Origin: Virgisporangium aurantiacum
GTDB lineage: Bacteria > Actinomycetota > Actinomycetes > Mycobacteriales > Micromonosporaceae
DNA length: 64,000 nucleotides
Direction: 5' to 3'
Assembly (NCBI RefSeq): GCF_016863635.1
Contig: NZ_BOPG01000006.1
Span: forward strand, 1-64,000
This document shows positions 51,001 through 58,891 of the stretch, one piece after another. The notes beneath the pieces were generated by a model, which ran no database searches, was not told the DNA's origin, and saw nothing but the letters and a program-made list of their open reading frames with translations. The first letter of the stretch is position 1; each line of letters begins with the position of its first letter. A program made the translations under genes and the position numbers.

Positions 51001-51071
51001 GGTGAGGATCGTCGCGGCCGGGCCTCGAAACAACCCCGGCGCTTCCTCGGAGAAACCTCGGAATACGCGGG

Positions 51072-52559
51072 TTACTGCCCGTCCGGGGGTTCCGGGGGTT
51101 CCGCGGGCAATTGGACGCGGAACCGCGCGCCCTTTCCCGGCGACGTCCACAGCTCGATCCGCCCGTGGTGCGCCTGCACGATCGCGGCCACGATCGCCAG
51201 CCCCAACCCGGCACCGCCGTGCCGCCGCGACCGGCTGGCATCGGCCCGGTACAGCCGCTCGAACACGCGCGCCGCGTCCGCCTCGGCCATCCCCGGGCCG
51301 GCGTCGCACACCTCGACCGCGGCGATGGGGCTGTTGAAGGGCAACGCGTCGCCGATCACGGTGGTCGGTGGTCGCCCCTTCTCCAGCGCGGGGGGACGCC
51401 CGACGCGCACCACCACCCGCACGTCGTCCGACGTGTGCTGGAGCGCGTTGCTCAGCAGGTTCGCCACCACCTGGCGGATGCGTGCCTCGTCACCCGGCAC
51501 CGTCACCGGCTCGAACGTGTCCTGCCCGTCGTCGAGCGCGGCCAGCCGCACGAACCGCTCGGGCACCCGCACGTGCGCGTCCCGCACCGCCTCCGCCGCG
51601 ACGGCGAGCAGGTCGACGCGGCCGTCGGCCAGCGGCCGCTCCTCGTCGAGGCGGGCCAGCGTGAAGAGGTCGTTGACGAGCAGCCGCATCCGGCCGACCT
51701 CGTTCTCGATGGTCTCCATCGCCTCGTCCAGGGCCGGACCCGGTGGCGCGCCGCCGCGCCGGTACAACTCGGCGAAGCCCTGGATCGACGTGAGCGGCGT
51801 CCGCAACTCGTGTGCCGCGTCGGCGAGGAACTGGCGCAGCCGCCGTTCGGAGTCGGCCCGGGCGCCGGCGGCCTCCTCGATACGATGCAGCATCGCGTTG
51901 AGCGCCAACCCCAACCGGCCCGACTCGGTGTGCGGATCGGCGTCGGCGACGCGTTGGGACAGGTCGCCACCGGCGATGCGGGCCGCCGTCTCTTCCATGC
52001 GCGTCAAGGGGCGCAGCCCGACGCGGACCACGGTGGCCGACGCGACCGCGAGGAACAGCAGGGCCAGCATCGCCACGACGATGTTGATGATGACCAGCGT
52101 GTCCTGCGTCTTCTCCAGCTCGGACAGCGACACCGCGTTGACCGCGAACCCGCGCCCGTTGGGGATCCGGTCGACGCGGACCCGCCACGTGCCGGTGGAA
52201 CTCTCCAGGTAGTACGGCTTGCCGCTGTCGGCCCGGCGCTCCAGTTCGGCGAGCCCGCCCGGGTCGGGGTCGGGCGTCTCGCCGGTGGGGCTCTGCAGGA
52301 CGCCCGCCTCGTCGTACCGGTACACCCGGAAGTCGGGCACGAAGACCGGCGGCTTGCTGGACTCCTCGTACCGCGACGGCCCCGGGCCCGGGCCCCGGGA
52401 CGGCCGTTCGAGCAGCTCGTCGATCCGCTGCACCGAGTACGACCGCAGCAGCAGCACACCACCCACGTCGACCGCGATCAGCGCGACGGCCGCCAGCAGC
52501 GCCACCGACACGGCGATCCGCGAGCGGACCGTCCACTGGCGCCACGGCCGGACCCTCAT
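51072..52559 (-). CDS. Sensor histidine kinase of the transporter locus
   Basis: 495 residues. Membrane helices at about 14-38 and 158-180 flank an extracytoplasmic sensor of about 120 residues. HAMP, then H box LADAAHELRTPL with His250, N box LLSNALQHT, G1 EVCDAGPGMAEAD and G2 RHGGAGLGLAIV. It overlaps the upstream regulator gene by 4 nt (ATGA) and lies inside the run of transport genes, the usual arrangement for drug- or peptide-sensing MacAB systems. Confidence 0.93.
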   Translation of the reverse strand: MRVRPWRQWTVRSRIAVSVALLAAVALIAVDVGGVLLLRSYSVQRIDELLERPSRGPGPGPSRYEESSKPPVFVPDFRVYRYDEAGVLQSPTGETPDPDPGGLAELERRADSGKPYYLESSTGTWRVRVDRIPNGRGFAVNAVSLSELEKTQDTLVIINIVVAMLALLFLAVASATVVRVGLRPLTRMEETAARIAGGDLSQRVADADPHTESGRLGLALNAMLHRIEEAAGARADSERRLRQFLADAAHELRTPLTSIQGFAELYRRGGAPPGPALDEAMETIENEVGRMRLLVNDLFTLARLDEERPLADGRVDLLAVAAEAVRDAHVRVPERFVRLAALDDGQDTFEPVTVPGDEARIRQVVANLLSNALQHTSDDVRVVVRVGRPPALEKGRPPTTVIGDALPFNSPIAAVEVCDAGPGMAEADAARVFERLYRADASRSRRHGGAGLGLAIVAAIVQAHHGRIELWTSPGKGARFRVQLPAEPPEPPDGQ

Positions 52560-53278
52560 CCGGCTTCGCGGGGCGCCCGCAGCGCGTACCCGACCCCGCG
52601 GATCGTGTGGATCAGCGGCGGTTCCACGGTGTCAATCTTGCGACGCAGGTAGTACACGTACGACTCGACGATGCGACCGTCGCCGCCGAAGTCGTAGTTC
52701 CACACGCGGTCGAGGATCTGCGCCTTGCTGACCACCTTGCCCGCGTTGGTGAGCAGGTACCGGAGCAGGTTGAACTCGGTGGGCGACAGGTCGATCCGGC
52801 GGCCGCCGCGGCGCACCTCGTGCGCGTCCTCGTCCATCTCCAGGTCGGCGTAGCGCAGCACCGCGCTGTCGGCCGGCTGGGTCTCGCCCCGGCTGCGCCG
52901 CAGGATCGCGCGGATGCGCAGCACCACCTCTTCGAGGCTGAACGGCTTGGCCACGTAGTCGTCGGCGCCCACGGTGAGGCCGGAGATGCGGTCCTCCACC
53001 GAGTCGCGCGCGGTCAGGAACAACACCGGCACCGGCTGCCCCGACGCGCGCAGCCCCTGCGCGACCGCGAACCCGTCGAGGTCGGGCATCATCACGTCGA
53101 GCACCACGAGGTCGGGCGCGAACTCGGCCGCCGCCGACAGCGCCTCCTGCCCACCACTGGCCACCCGCACCTCGAAGCCGGTCAGCCGCAACGTCGCCGA
53201 CAACAGCGCCCGGATGCTCGCCTCGTCGTCGACGACGAGCACCCGTGCCGGATTGTCGCTCACCTGCATACTCTCCAT
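52556..53278 (-). CDS. OmpR-family response regulator of the transporter locus
   Basis: 240 residues from the ATG at 53278; ATG 53269 is a close alternative. Receiver with VVDDEAS, phospho-acceptor Asp61 (VLDVMMPDLDG), FLTARDS and YVAKPFS; winged helix with NLLRYLLTNAGKVVSKAQILDRVWNYDFGG and IHTIRGVGYALR. It starts 4 nt after the upstream adaptor gene stops. The 22-bp palindrome at 54401-54422 in front of the operon is the best candidate operator. Confidence 0.92.
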   Translation of the reverse strand: MESMQVSDNPARVLVVDDEASIRALLSATLRLTGFEVRVASGGQEALSAAAEFAPDLVVLDVMMPDLDGFAVAQGLRASGQPVPVLFLTARDSVEDRISGLTVGADDYVAKPFSLEEVVLRIRAILRRSRGETQPADSAVLRYADLEMDEDAHEVRRGGRRIDLSPTEFNLLRYLLTNAGKVVSKAQILDRVWNYDFGGDGRIVESYVYYLRRKIDTVEPPLIHTIRGVGYALRAPREAG

Positions 53279-53282
53279 GGAA

Positions 53283-54344
53283 TCACCCGCCGCTGACCAG
53301 AACCTCGTCACCCTCGTTGAGACCGGAACGGATCTCGGTCGAGACGTCGCCACGCAGGCCCACCTCGACCGTCCGCTTCTCGGTCCGCCCGTTGACCTTC
53401 ACGGTCACCGTGCCGTCCACAACCGCGATCGACGGCACGTACAGCACGCCGTCGGCCGATTCCGTGGTGACCACGACGTTGGCGCTCTGCCCGTAGAGCA
53501 ACGCGTCCGGAGCCTGGTCAAAGGTGATCACCGCCGCGTACCGCACCAGCCGGTTCGACACCGTGCCGGCCGGGTCGATCTGGGTGACCTTGCCGGCCAA
53601 CTCTGCATCGTCGCGGTCGGGCAGGGTGATCGTCGCGGTCTGGCCGGCCGCGAGGGCGGCCACCTCCGCCTCGGTGAACTGCGCCTTGACGGCCACGTCG
53701 GCCGTCCCCGCGAGCGTCACCACCCCCGACTGGGCCTGGCTGCCGACGGCGCCGCTGATCGACAGCACCCGCCCGGCGACCGGCGCCGTGATGACGGTTC
53801 CGGCGAGCTTCGCCTGGGCCTGGCGGAGCGCGAGTTTCGCGTTGTTCAGGCGTTGCTGGGCCGACATGAGGGCGTCGGTGCCCTGGGTGCGCTGGGTGGT
53901 GCTCGTGCCACCGGTCGTTCCGCCAGCTCCGCCGGCACGGCTGGCGGAGGCGCTCGGGGTAGCTGCCTTCGTCGCGGCGGCCGCTTCGGTCTCGGCGTTG
54001 TCGACGTCGTCCTCGGCCGAGTCGACGCTCTCCTGCGCGGAGTCCACCGCGCTCTGCGCCGAGGCGGGGTCGATCTTCGCCAGCACCGCGCCGGCCTGCA
54101 CCGTGTCACCCACCCGCACGTTGACCTCGGTGAGCGTCCCGGACGTCGCGAAACCCAGGCTGCGGGACTGCAGGGCGGCAACCGTGCCGGCCGCCGAGAC
54201 CGTGCTGGTCACGGTCCCCCGTTGCACTTTCGCGGTTCCGGTGCCGGCGGTTGCGCGTCCGTCCGGTCGGGTCAGCGCGAAGACCGCGACCGACGCGACC
54301 ACAACGACCACCGCGCCGCCGACCCACCACAGCCTCCTCCGCAT
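53283..54344 (-). CDS. HlyD/MacA-like adaptor, first gene of the operon
   Basis: 353 residues from the ATG at 54344 (MRRRLWWVGGAVVVVVASVAVFAL, a membrane anchor). Barrel half QRGTVTSTVSAAGTVAALQSRSLGFATSGTL, a coiled-coil hairpin (about 95-195: AQSAVDSAQESVDSAEDDVDNAETEAA and MSAQQRLNNAKLALRQAQAKLAG) interrupted by an Ala/Ser/Gly loop, then GTVITAPVAGRVLSISG. Compared with the second adaptor, its hairpin is longer and its tail shorter. Two adaptors for a single ABC pair is unusual. Confidence 0.9.
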   Translation of the reverse strand: MRRRLWWVGGAVVVVVASVAVFALTRPDGRATAGTGTAKVQRGTVTSTVSAAGTVAALQSRSLGFATSGTLTEVNVRVGDTVQAGAVLAKIDPASAQSAVDSAQESVDSAEDDVDNAETEAAAATKAATPSASASRAGGAGGTTGGTSTTQRTQGTDALMSAQQRLNNAKLALRQAQAKLAGTVITAPVAGRVLSISGAVGSQAQSGVVTLAGTADVAVKAQFTEAEVAALAAGQTATITLPDRDDAELAGKVTQIDPAGTVSNRLVRYAAVITFDQAPDALLYGQSANVVVTTESADGVLYVPSIAVVDGTVTVKVNGRTEKRTVEVGLRGDVSTEIRSGLNEGDEVLVSGG

Positions 54345-54400
54345 GAGGGCAGAGTCTCGCGGCCCAGCCTCCTTATTCGCTCGGGCCAACCTGGGAGCCA

Positions 54401-54422
54401 CCTCAAAGCGTGCGCTTTGAGG
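54401..54422. promoter_or_regulatory. 22-bp palindrome between the ABC operon and the lipoprotein gene
   Basis: CCTCAAAGCG (54401-54410) and CGCTTTGAGG (54413-54422) are perfect 10-bp arms around TG. It lies in the 144-nt divergent promoter region and could be bound by the operon's own response regulator or another factor. Confidence 0.6.
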
Positions 54423-54488
54423 GAACTACGAGGTCCGTCCGACTTGGCGTCGAGGTCGCGCCGCTTGCATGAGCGGGTGCGATTGTCG

Positions 54489-55073
54489 ATGCGCGTCATG
54501 GTCGGGTTCGTCGGTCTTGCCACTGCGGCCGCCCTCGCGGCCTGCGGCGGGGGTGACGACGGCCCGGACGGCGCCACCCCCGCGGCCACCGACTACGCCT
54601 CGTGCCTGCGGGCCAACGGGGTGACCCTCCCGTCCGGACGCGCGGGTGGCTTCCCGAGCGGCCGTCCGTCCGGCCAGAACGGCGGATCGGACGGCGCGCC
54701 CCCGTCGGGCCGGCCGAGTGGCGGCCCATCCGGCCGGCCCGGCGGCGGGTTCGGTGGCCCCGGCGGCGGCGGTTTCGGCACCCAGGCGCCGAACGGCGTG
54801 GACCAGGCCACGTGGGAGAAGGCCCAGAAGGCGTGCGAGGGCCTTAGGGGCAGCGGCGCCCCGGGCAGCGGTGTCCCCGGCGGCGGCAACCGCGGCGGTG
54901 ACAACGGCGCGCAGGCGGCGTACCGCAACTGCCTGACCGAGCACGGCGTCACGGTGACGGGCGGCGTCAACAACCTGGACACGTCCGATCCCAAGGTCGC
55001 CGCGGCGGTGGCCACGTGCGCCCCGCTCCGCCCGTCGGGCGGGCCGTCGGCCACCCCGACGCCCTCGTCGTAG
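54489..55073 (+). CDS. Gly/Ser/Pro-rich lipoprotein
   Basis: 194 residues. Signal sequence (MRVMVGFVGLATAAALAAC) with lipobox LAAC and Cys19. Two similar short segments, YASCLRANGVTLPSG and YRNCLTEHGVTVTGG, sit on either side of a low-complexity tract of SGRPSG/GGFGGPGGG repeats, so the protein looks like a duplicated small domain with a Gly-rich spacer. Similar lipoproteins are common beside MacAB-type operons in actinomycetes, and this one is divergent from such an operon through a shared palindrome. Function unknown. Confidence 0.82.
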   Translation: MRVMVGFVGLATAAALAACGGGDDGPDGATPAATDYASCLRANGVTLPSGRAGGFPSGRPSGQNGGSDGAPPSGRPSGGPSGRPGGGFGGPGGGGFGTQAPNGVDQATWEKAQKACEGLRGSGAPGSGVPGGGNRGGDNGAQAAYRNCLTEHGVTVTGGVNNLDTSDPKVAAAVATCAPLRPSGGPSATPTPSS

Positions 55074-55093
55074 GAGGATGGCATGCTCGGGGC

Positions 55094-55492
55094 ATGACGC
55101 GGTACGTGATCGGCCCCGATGTGGCGTTGCGGCTCGCCGCCGACAACGCCGAGATTCCCGCCGAGCACAAGCTGGTGGCGCCCACGCTGTTGAAGTCGCA
55201 CGTGCTGGCGCTGCTCTACCGGGCCGTGCGACGCGGGGAGTTGACCCGCAAAGACGCCGACCGCCGGCTGAACTACCTGCGCGCACTCAAGATCAGGCTG
55301 CTCGGCGACCGGGTCTCGCTGAGCACCGCGTGGCGGATCGCCGACAAGCTCGGGTGGGACGACACCTACGACGCCGAGTACATCGCGGTCACCGAGCTTC
55401 AGGCCGACGCGCTGGTCACGCTCGACGAGCGGCTGGCCGCCGCCGCGAAGGGGTTCGTGACGGTCGCGTCCGTCGAGGAACTGCTCGGCTAG
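55094..55492 (+). CDS. PIN-domain protein (VapC-like), no antitoxin seen
   Basis: 132 residues from the ATG at 55094. PIN-type acidic residues: Asp9 (YVIGPDVALRL), a middle Glu/Asp cluster (DDTYDAEYIAVTELQADALVTLDERL), consistent with a magnesium-dependent ribonuclease. Only a lipoprotein gene lies upstream, with 20 nt between, and no small DNA-binding antitoxin is visible on either side. It may be orphan. Its TAG stop shares the palindromic CTAG (55489-55492) with the stop of the converging SDR gene. Confidence 0.78.
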   Translation: MTRYVIGPDVALRLAADNAEIPAEHKLVAPTLLKSHVLALLYRAVRRGELTRKDADRRLNYLRALKIRLLGDRVSLSTAWRIADKLGWDDTYDAEYIAVTELQADALVTLDERLAAAAKGFVTVASVEELLG

Positions 55493-56352
55493 ACGCTGTT
55501 GCGGCCGAAGCTGCGGCCCAGCCGCCGCACGTTCTCCTCCAGCGCGGGCACGCTGCGGGCGGCGTCGCCGCGCATCAGGCGGAAGCCCATCGGGCCGGTC
55601 ATCAGGCCGCGGGCGCGCCGGAGCCAGCGGACCGAACCGGGCACGTAGATCTCGCGGCTGCGGTGTTCGAGGCCGTGCAGGAACGCCTCCGCGCAGTCCT
55701 CGACCGGTACCACCGTGCCCAGCGGGCCGCGCATCCGCTTGAGGTTGGTCTCGAACGATGCCAGGTCTTCCCGGGTGTCGCGGACCAGGTCGGTGTCGAT
55801 CCAGGTCATGTACGCGACGCCCACCGCGACGCCCTTGTGCGCCACCTCGAGCCGCAGCGTGTCGCCGAACCGTTCGAGCCCGGCCTTCGACGCGCCGTAC
55901 GCGGCCATCCCGGGCATCGACGCGAACGCCGCCGCCGACGCCACCAGCAGGCAGTAGCCGCGGGTCTCCACCAGGTGCGGCAGCGCGGCGCCGACCGTAC
56001 GAACGGCGCCGACCAGGTTCACCTCGATGGTGCGGGCGACGTCGTCGGGCGGGTTGGTCGCGACCGTGCCGCGGTTCGCCACCCCGGCGTTGGCCACCAC
56101 CGCGTCGATGCGTCCGAACCGGTCGACGGTGCCGGCGACCGCGGCGTCGACCGCGGCCTGATCGGTGACGTCGCACTCGAACCAGGCGTGCCGGTCGGCG
56201 CCGAGCTCGTCCACCAGGGTCTTCAACAGGTCCGGTTCCAGGCCGACCAGCGACAACCGCGCACCGGTCGCCGCCACCCGGCGGGCCAACGCCGCACCGA
56301 TCCCGCGCGCCGCACCGGTGATCAGCACCGTTCGGTTCTTGAGAGGACTCAT
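55489..56352 (-). CDS. Short-chain dehydrogenase/reductase
   Basis: 287 residues from the ATG at 56352. Rossmann motif LITGAARGIGAA, acidic turn after strand 2, VVANAGVANRG, and catalytic Ser plus YGASK (Tyr-x3-Lys). Its C-terminus has a basic patch (RWLRRARGLMTGPMGFRLMRG). The start overlaps the flavin monooxygenase stop (ATGA), so the two work in one pathway, probably oxidation and reduction of a lipid or ketone substrate. Confidence 0.9.
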   Translation of the reverse strand: MSPLKNRTVLITGAARGIGAALARRVAATGARLSLVGLEPDLLKTLVDELGADRHAWFECDVTDQAAVDAAVAGTVDRFGRIDAVVANAGVANRGTVATNPPDDVARTIEVNLVGAVRTVGAALPHLVETRGYCLLVASAAAFASMPGMAAYGASKAGLERFGDTLRLEVAHKGVAVGVAYMTWIDTDLVRDTREDLASFETNLKRMRGPLGTVVPVEDCAEAFLHGLEHRSREIYVPGSVRWLRRARGLMTGPMGFRLMRGDAARSVPALEENVRRLGRSFGRNSV

Positions 56353-57803
56353 ATCAGCGCCTCGTACTCGCTCGGACGGAACCGGGACAGGCGCCGGCGG
56401 AACGCCAGCGTGGTGCCGGGCCACAACGTGGAGTTGCGGCCGGTCGGGTCGAGGTACCAGCTCTGGCAGCCGCCGGCCGTCCAGACGCTGCCGGCCATCT
56501 TGCGGTCGACCTCGTCGAGCCAGGCCCGCTGTGCCGACGGCAGCGGCTCGATCGCCGACGCTCCCGTGCGCCGCATGTGCGCGAGCGCCCGCGACAGGTA
56601 CCCGAGCTGCGCCTCGATCATGATGACGACGGAGTTGTGGCCGAGCCCGGTGTTCGGGCCCAGGATGAGGAACAGGTTGGGGAACCCGCTGACCGTGGTG
56701 CCCAGGTGGGCCTGTGGACTGCCCTGCCACACCTCGGCCAGGCTGCGCCCGTCGCGTCCCACCAGCTTTTCGGCGATCGGCATGTCGGTGACGCGGAAGC
56801 CCGTCCCCAGAATGATCGTGTCGACGGCACGGACCGTGCCGTCGGCCGCGACCACCGAATCCGGCCGGATCTCCTGGATTCCTTGCGTCACAACGGAAAC
56901 GGCCGGGTTGGTCAACGACCGCAGGTAGTCGTCGCTGACGATGATGCGCTTGCAGCCCACCGCGTAGTCGGGGGTGAGCTTGGCCCGCAACTCCGGATCG
57001 CGCACCTGGCTGCGGAGGAAGCGCAGCGCCACCTTCTCGGCGAGGCGGCCGCGCTTCGCGGCGCGGAAGTTGTAGAAGAACGCCTCGCGCATCGCGTAGA
57101 TGCCGGTGCGGGCGGCCCGTTGGAGGCCGGGCACCGAACCGTACAGGCGGCGGGCCCGCTCGCCGAGCGCGCGGTCACCGCGCGGCAGGATCCACGGCGG
57201 CGTCCGCTGGTACAGGTCGAGGCTCTCGACGCGCTTCACGATCTCGGGGACGAACTGCGCCGCCGACGCGCCGGTGCCGATCACGGCGACCCGCCGGCCG
57301 GTGAGGTCGTGGTCGTGCCGCCAGCGGGCGGAGTGGAATGCGGTGCCGGCGAAAGACTCCAGGCCGGGCAGCTTCGGTATCGCCGGCTCGCACAGCGGAC
57401 CGGTGGCCGACACGAGCACGTCGGCGTGGAGCGGGCCGGTGCTCGTGGCGATGTCCCACCGTCTGGTGCTTTCGTTCCAGGCGGCGGCGGTGACGTCGAC
57501 GCCGTACCGGATCCGGTCTGCGACGCCTTCGGCCTCGGCGACCCGGCGCAGGTACGCCCAGATCTCGGCCTGCGGCGAGTAGCTGCGCGACCAGTTCGGG
57601 TTGAGCGCGAACGAGTACGAGTACAGATGCGAGGGGACGTCGCACGCGCAGCCCGGGTACGAGTTGTCGCGCCAGGTTCCGCCCAGGTCGTCGGCGCGTT
57701 CGAGCACCGCGACATCGGTGACACCATCTCTCTTGAGCCGGATGGCGGCGCCCAGTCCGCCGAATCCGGCACCGATAATCGCGACGCGCAGATGCTCGGC
57801 CAC
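56349..57803 (-). CDS. Baeyer-Villiger-type flavin monooxygenase
   Basis: 484 residues. N-terminal FAD site GAGFGGLGAAIRL, NADPH site VIGTGASAAQFVPEI, and between them the fingerprint FAGTAFHSARW (FxGxxxHxxxW), diagnostic of Baeyer-Villiger monooxygenases. C-terminal GHNSVVIMIEAQ is family-typical. It uses NADPH and oxygen to insert oxygen next to a ketone. The GTG start at 57803 faces the divergent TetR gene across 45 nt. Confidence 0.93.
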   Translation of the reverse strand: MAEHLRVAIIGAGFGGLGAAIRLKRDGVTDVAVLERADDLGGTWRDNSYPGCACDVPSHLYSYSFALNPNWSRSYSPQAEIWAYLRRVAEAEGVADRIRYGVDVTAAAWNESTRRWDIATSTGPLHADVLVSATGPLCEPAIPKLPGLESFAGTAFHSARWRHDHDLTGRRVAVIGTGASAAQFVPEIVKRVESLDLYQRTPPWILPRGDRALGERARRLYGSVPGLQRAARTGIYAMREAFFYNFRAAKRGRLAEKVALRFLRSQVRDPELRAKLTPDYAVGCKRIIVSDDYLRSLTNPAVSVVTQGIQEIRPDSVVAADGTVRAVDTIILGTGFRVTDMPIAEKLVGRDGRSLAEVWQGSPQAHLGTTVSGFPNLFLILGPNTGLGHNSVVIMIEAQLGYLSRALAHMRRTGASAIEPLPSAQRAWLDEVDRKMAGSVWTAGGCQSWYLDPTGRNSTLWPGTTLAFRRRLSRFRPSEYEALI

Positions 57804-57811
57804 CAGATGAC

Positions 57812-57827
57812 GGTACCATCGGGTACC
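57812..57827. promoter_or_regulatory. Possible TetR operator GGTACC-ATCG-GGTACC
   Basis: Two GGTACC palindromes separated by 4 nt in the 45-nt gap between the monooxygenase and the divergent TetR gene. Size and position suit a small TetR operator, but the spacing is short. Confidence 0.4.
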
Positions 57828-57848
57828 ACCACTTCGGGAGGGGCGGAA

Positions 57849-58418
57849 ATGACGCAGGTGATCCAGCCGCCGCGGCTACGGCTCGTCGGCGCGCTGGCCT
57901 CGGCGGCGGCCGAGAAGGGATACGCCGCGACGACGATCGCCGACATCGTCCGCCACGCCCGCGTGTCGAAGCGGACGTTCTACGAGCACTTCGCCGACAA
58001 GGAGGCCTGCCTCCTCGCCGGCTACGAGCACATCTCCGGTCGGCTGATGGACGTGCTGCGGGAAGTTTCGGTCCCGTCCGACCGGCCATGGCAGGAACAG
58101 GTCCGGCACGTCACGGCGGCGTACCTGGGCGCGCTGGAGGAGCTGCCGGCGGTCAACCGGTCGTTGCTGATCGAGGTGCAGGCGGCGGGCGCCGAGGCGT
58201 ACCGGTTGCGGGCCGGCACCCAGCAGCGCTTCGCCAGCCTGCTGTGCGAACTGGTCGCCGCGAGCGGACGGTCGCTCTCGCCGGTGCTGGCGCTCGCGAT
58301 CGTCGGCGGCATCAACGAATTGACGCTGCACGCGGCCGAGGCCCGGCCGTTCACCGAACTGCTCGACCCGGTGACCGACCTGGTGGTGGCCGTGGTGTCG
58401 ATCAGTCCGCCAGCTTGA
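57849..58418 (+). CDS. TetR-family regulator divergent from the monooxygenase
   Basis: 189 residues from the ATG at 57849, with a GGAGGGG site about 8 nt upstream. Helix-turn-helix ATTIADIVRHARVSKRTFYEHFADKEAC followed by a helical ligand domain. It probably represses the monooxygenase/SDR pair. Its end overlaps the converging GyrI-like gene by 17 nt. Confidence 0.9.
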   Translation: MTQVIQPPRLRLVGALASAAAEKGYAATTIADIVRHARVSKRTFYEHFADKEACLLAGYEHISGRLMDVLREVSVPSDRPWQEQVRHVTAAYLGALEELPAVNRSLLIEVQAAGAEAYRLRAGTQQRFASLLCELVAASGRSLSPVLALAIVGGINELTLHAAEARPFTELLDPVTDLVVAVVSISPPA

Positions 58419-58881
58419 ACGCGAGTTCGACCTCCCACTTGTTCATGTCGGGCTCGACGGCCGGGTCGGTGCGGTAGAACTCCAGCCGCGCCGCCCAGTG
58501 GTCGCCGTCCTGGTCGAACGATTCGCCGTGTTCCTCGGCCCAGTCGAGAAGCCGTTGGGTGACGGCGACGAGCTCCTGCGGATGGCCGACGTGCGTGGTG
58601 ACGACGTAGCGGCCGGCGGGGAGCACGCCGGCCGTCACGTCTTCGTCGGAGGCCGGGATCGCCGAGTTGGGCGGTACCGGAACACCCGCTTCGACCTCCA
58701 GCTGCCCGTCCATGTCGACGACGTGGTAGCGGAAGAACGGCGCGTCGACCCACTCCACGCCGCGCTCCGCGAGCCAGCCGAAGATGTCCGGAAACCGGTC
58801 GGCGATCTCGTGGAACGTGGTCATGGTGATGTGCCGGGTGATTCCTCGGTACGGCTGCGCAGCCCGTTCGACGATCCTCAT
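58402..58881 (-). CDS. GyrI-like/AraC effector-binding-domain protein
   Basis: 159 residues of the stand-alone SOUL/GyrI-like fold: MRIVERAAQPYRGITRHITMTTFHEIADRFPDIFGWLAERG, VLPAGRYVVTTHVGHPQEL and AARLEFYRTDPAVEPDMNKWEVELAF. These domains bind small cationic or hydrophobic molecules. It starts 10 nt after the beta-helix protein gene ends, on the same strand, so it may be expressed with it. Confidence 0.87.
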   Translation of the reverse strand: MRIVERAAQPYRGITRHITMTTFHEIADRFPDIFGWLAERGVEWVDAPFFRYHVVDMDGQLEVEAGVPVPPNSAIPASDEDVTAGVLPAGRYVVTTHVGHPQELVAVTQRLLDWAEEHGESFDQDGDHWAARLEFYRTDPAVEPDMNKWEVELAFKLAD

Positions 58882-58891
58882 GTTTCGGAGC

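Noticed and set aside
54489..55492. Lipoprotein plus PIN gene as a toxin-antitoxin pair.
   Set aside because: The upstream protein has a lipobox and Gly-rich repeats, so it is exported and cannot be a cytoplasmic antitoxin.
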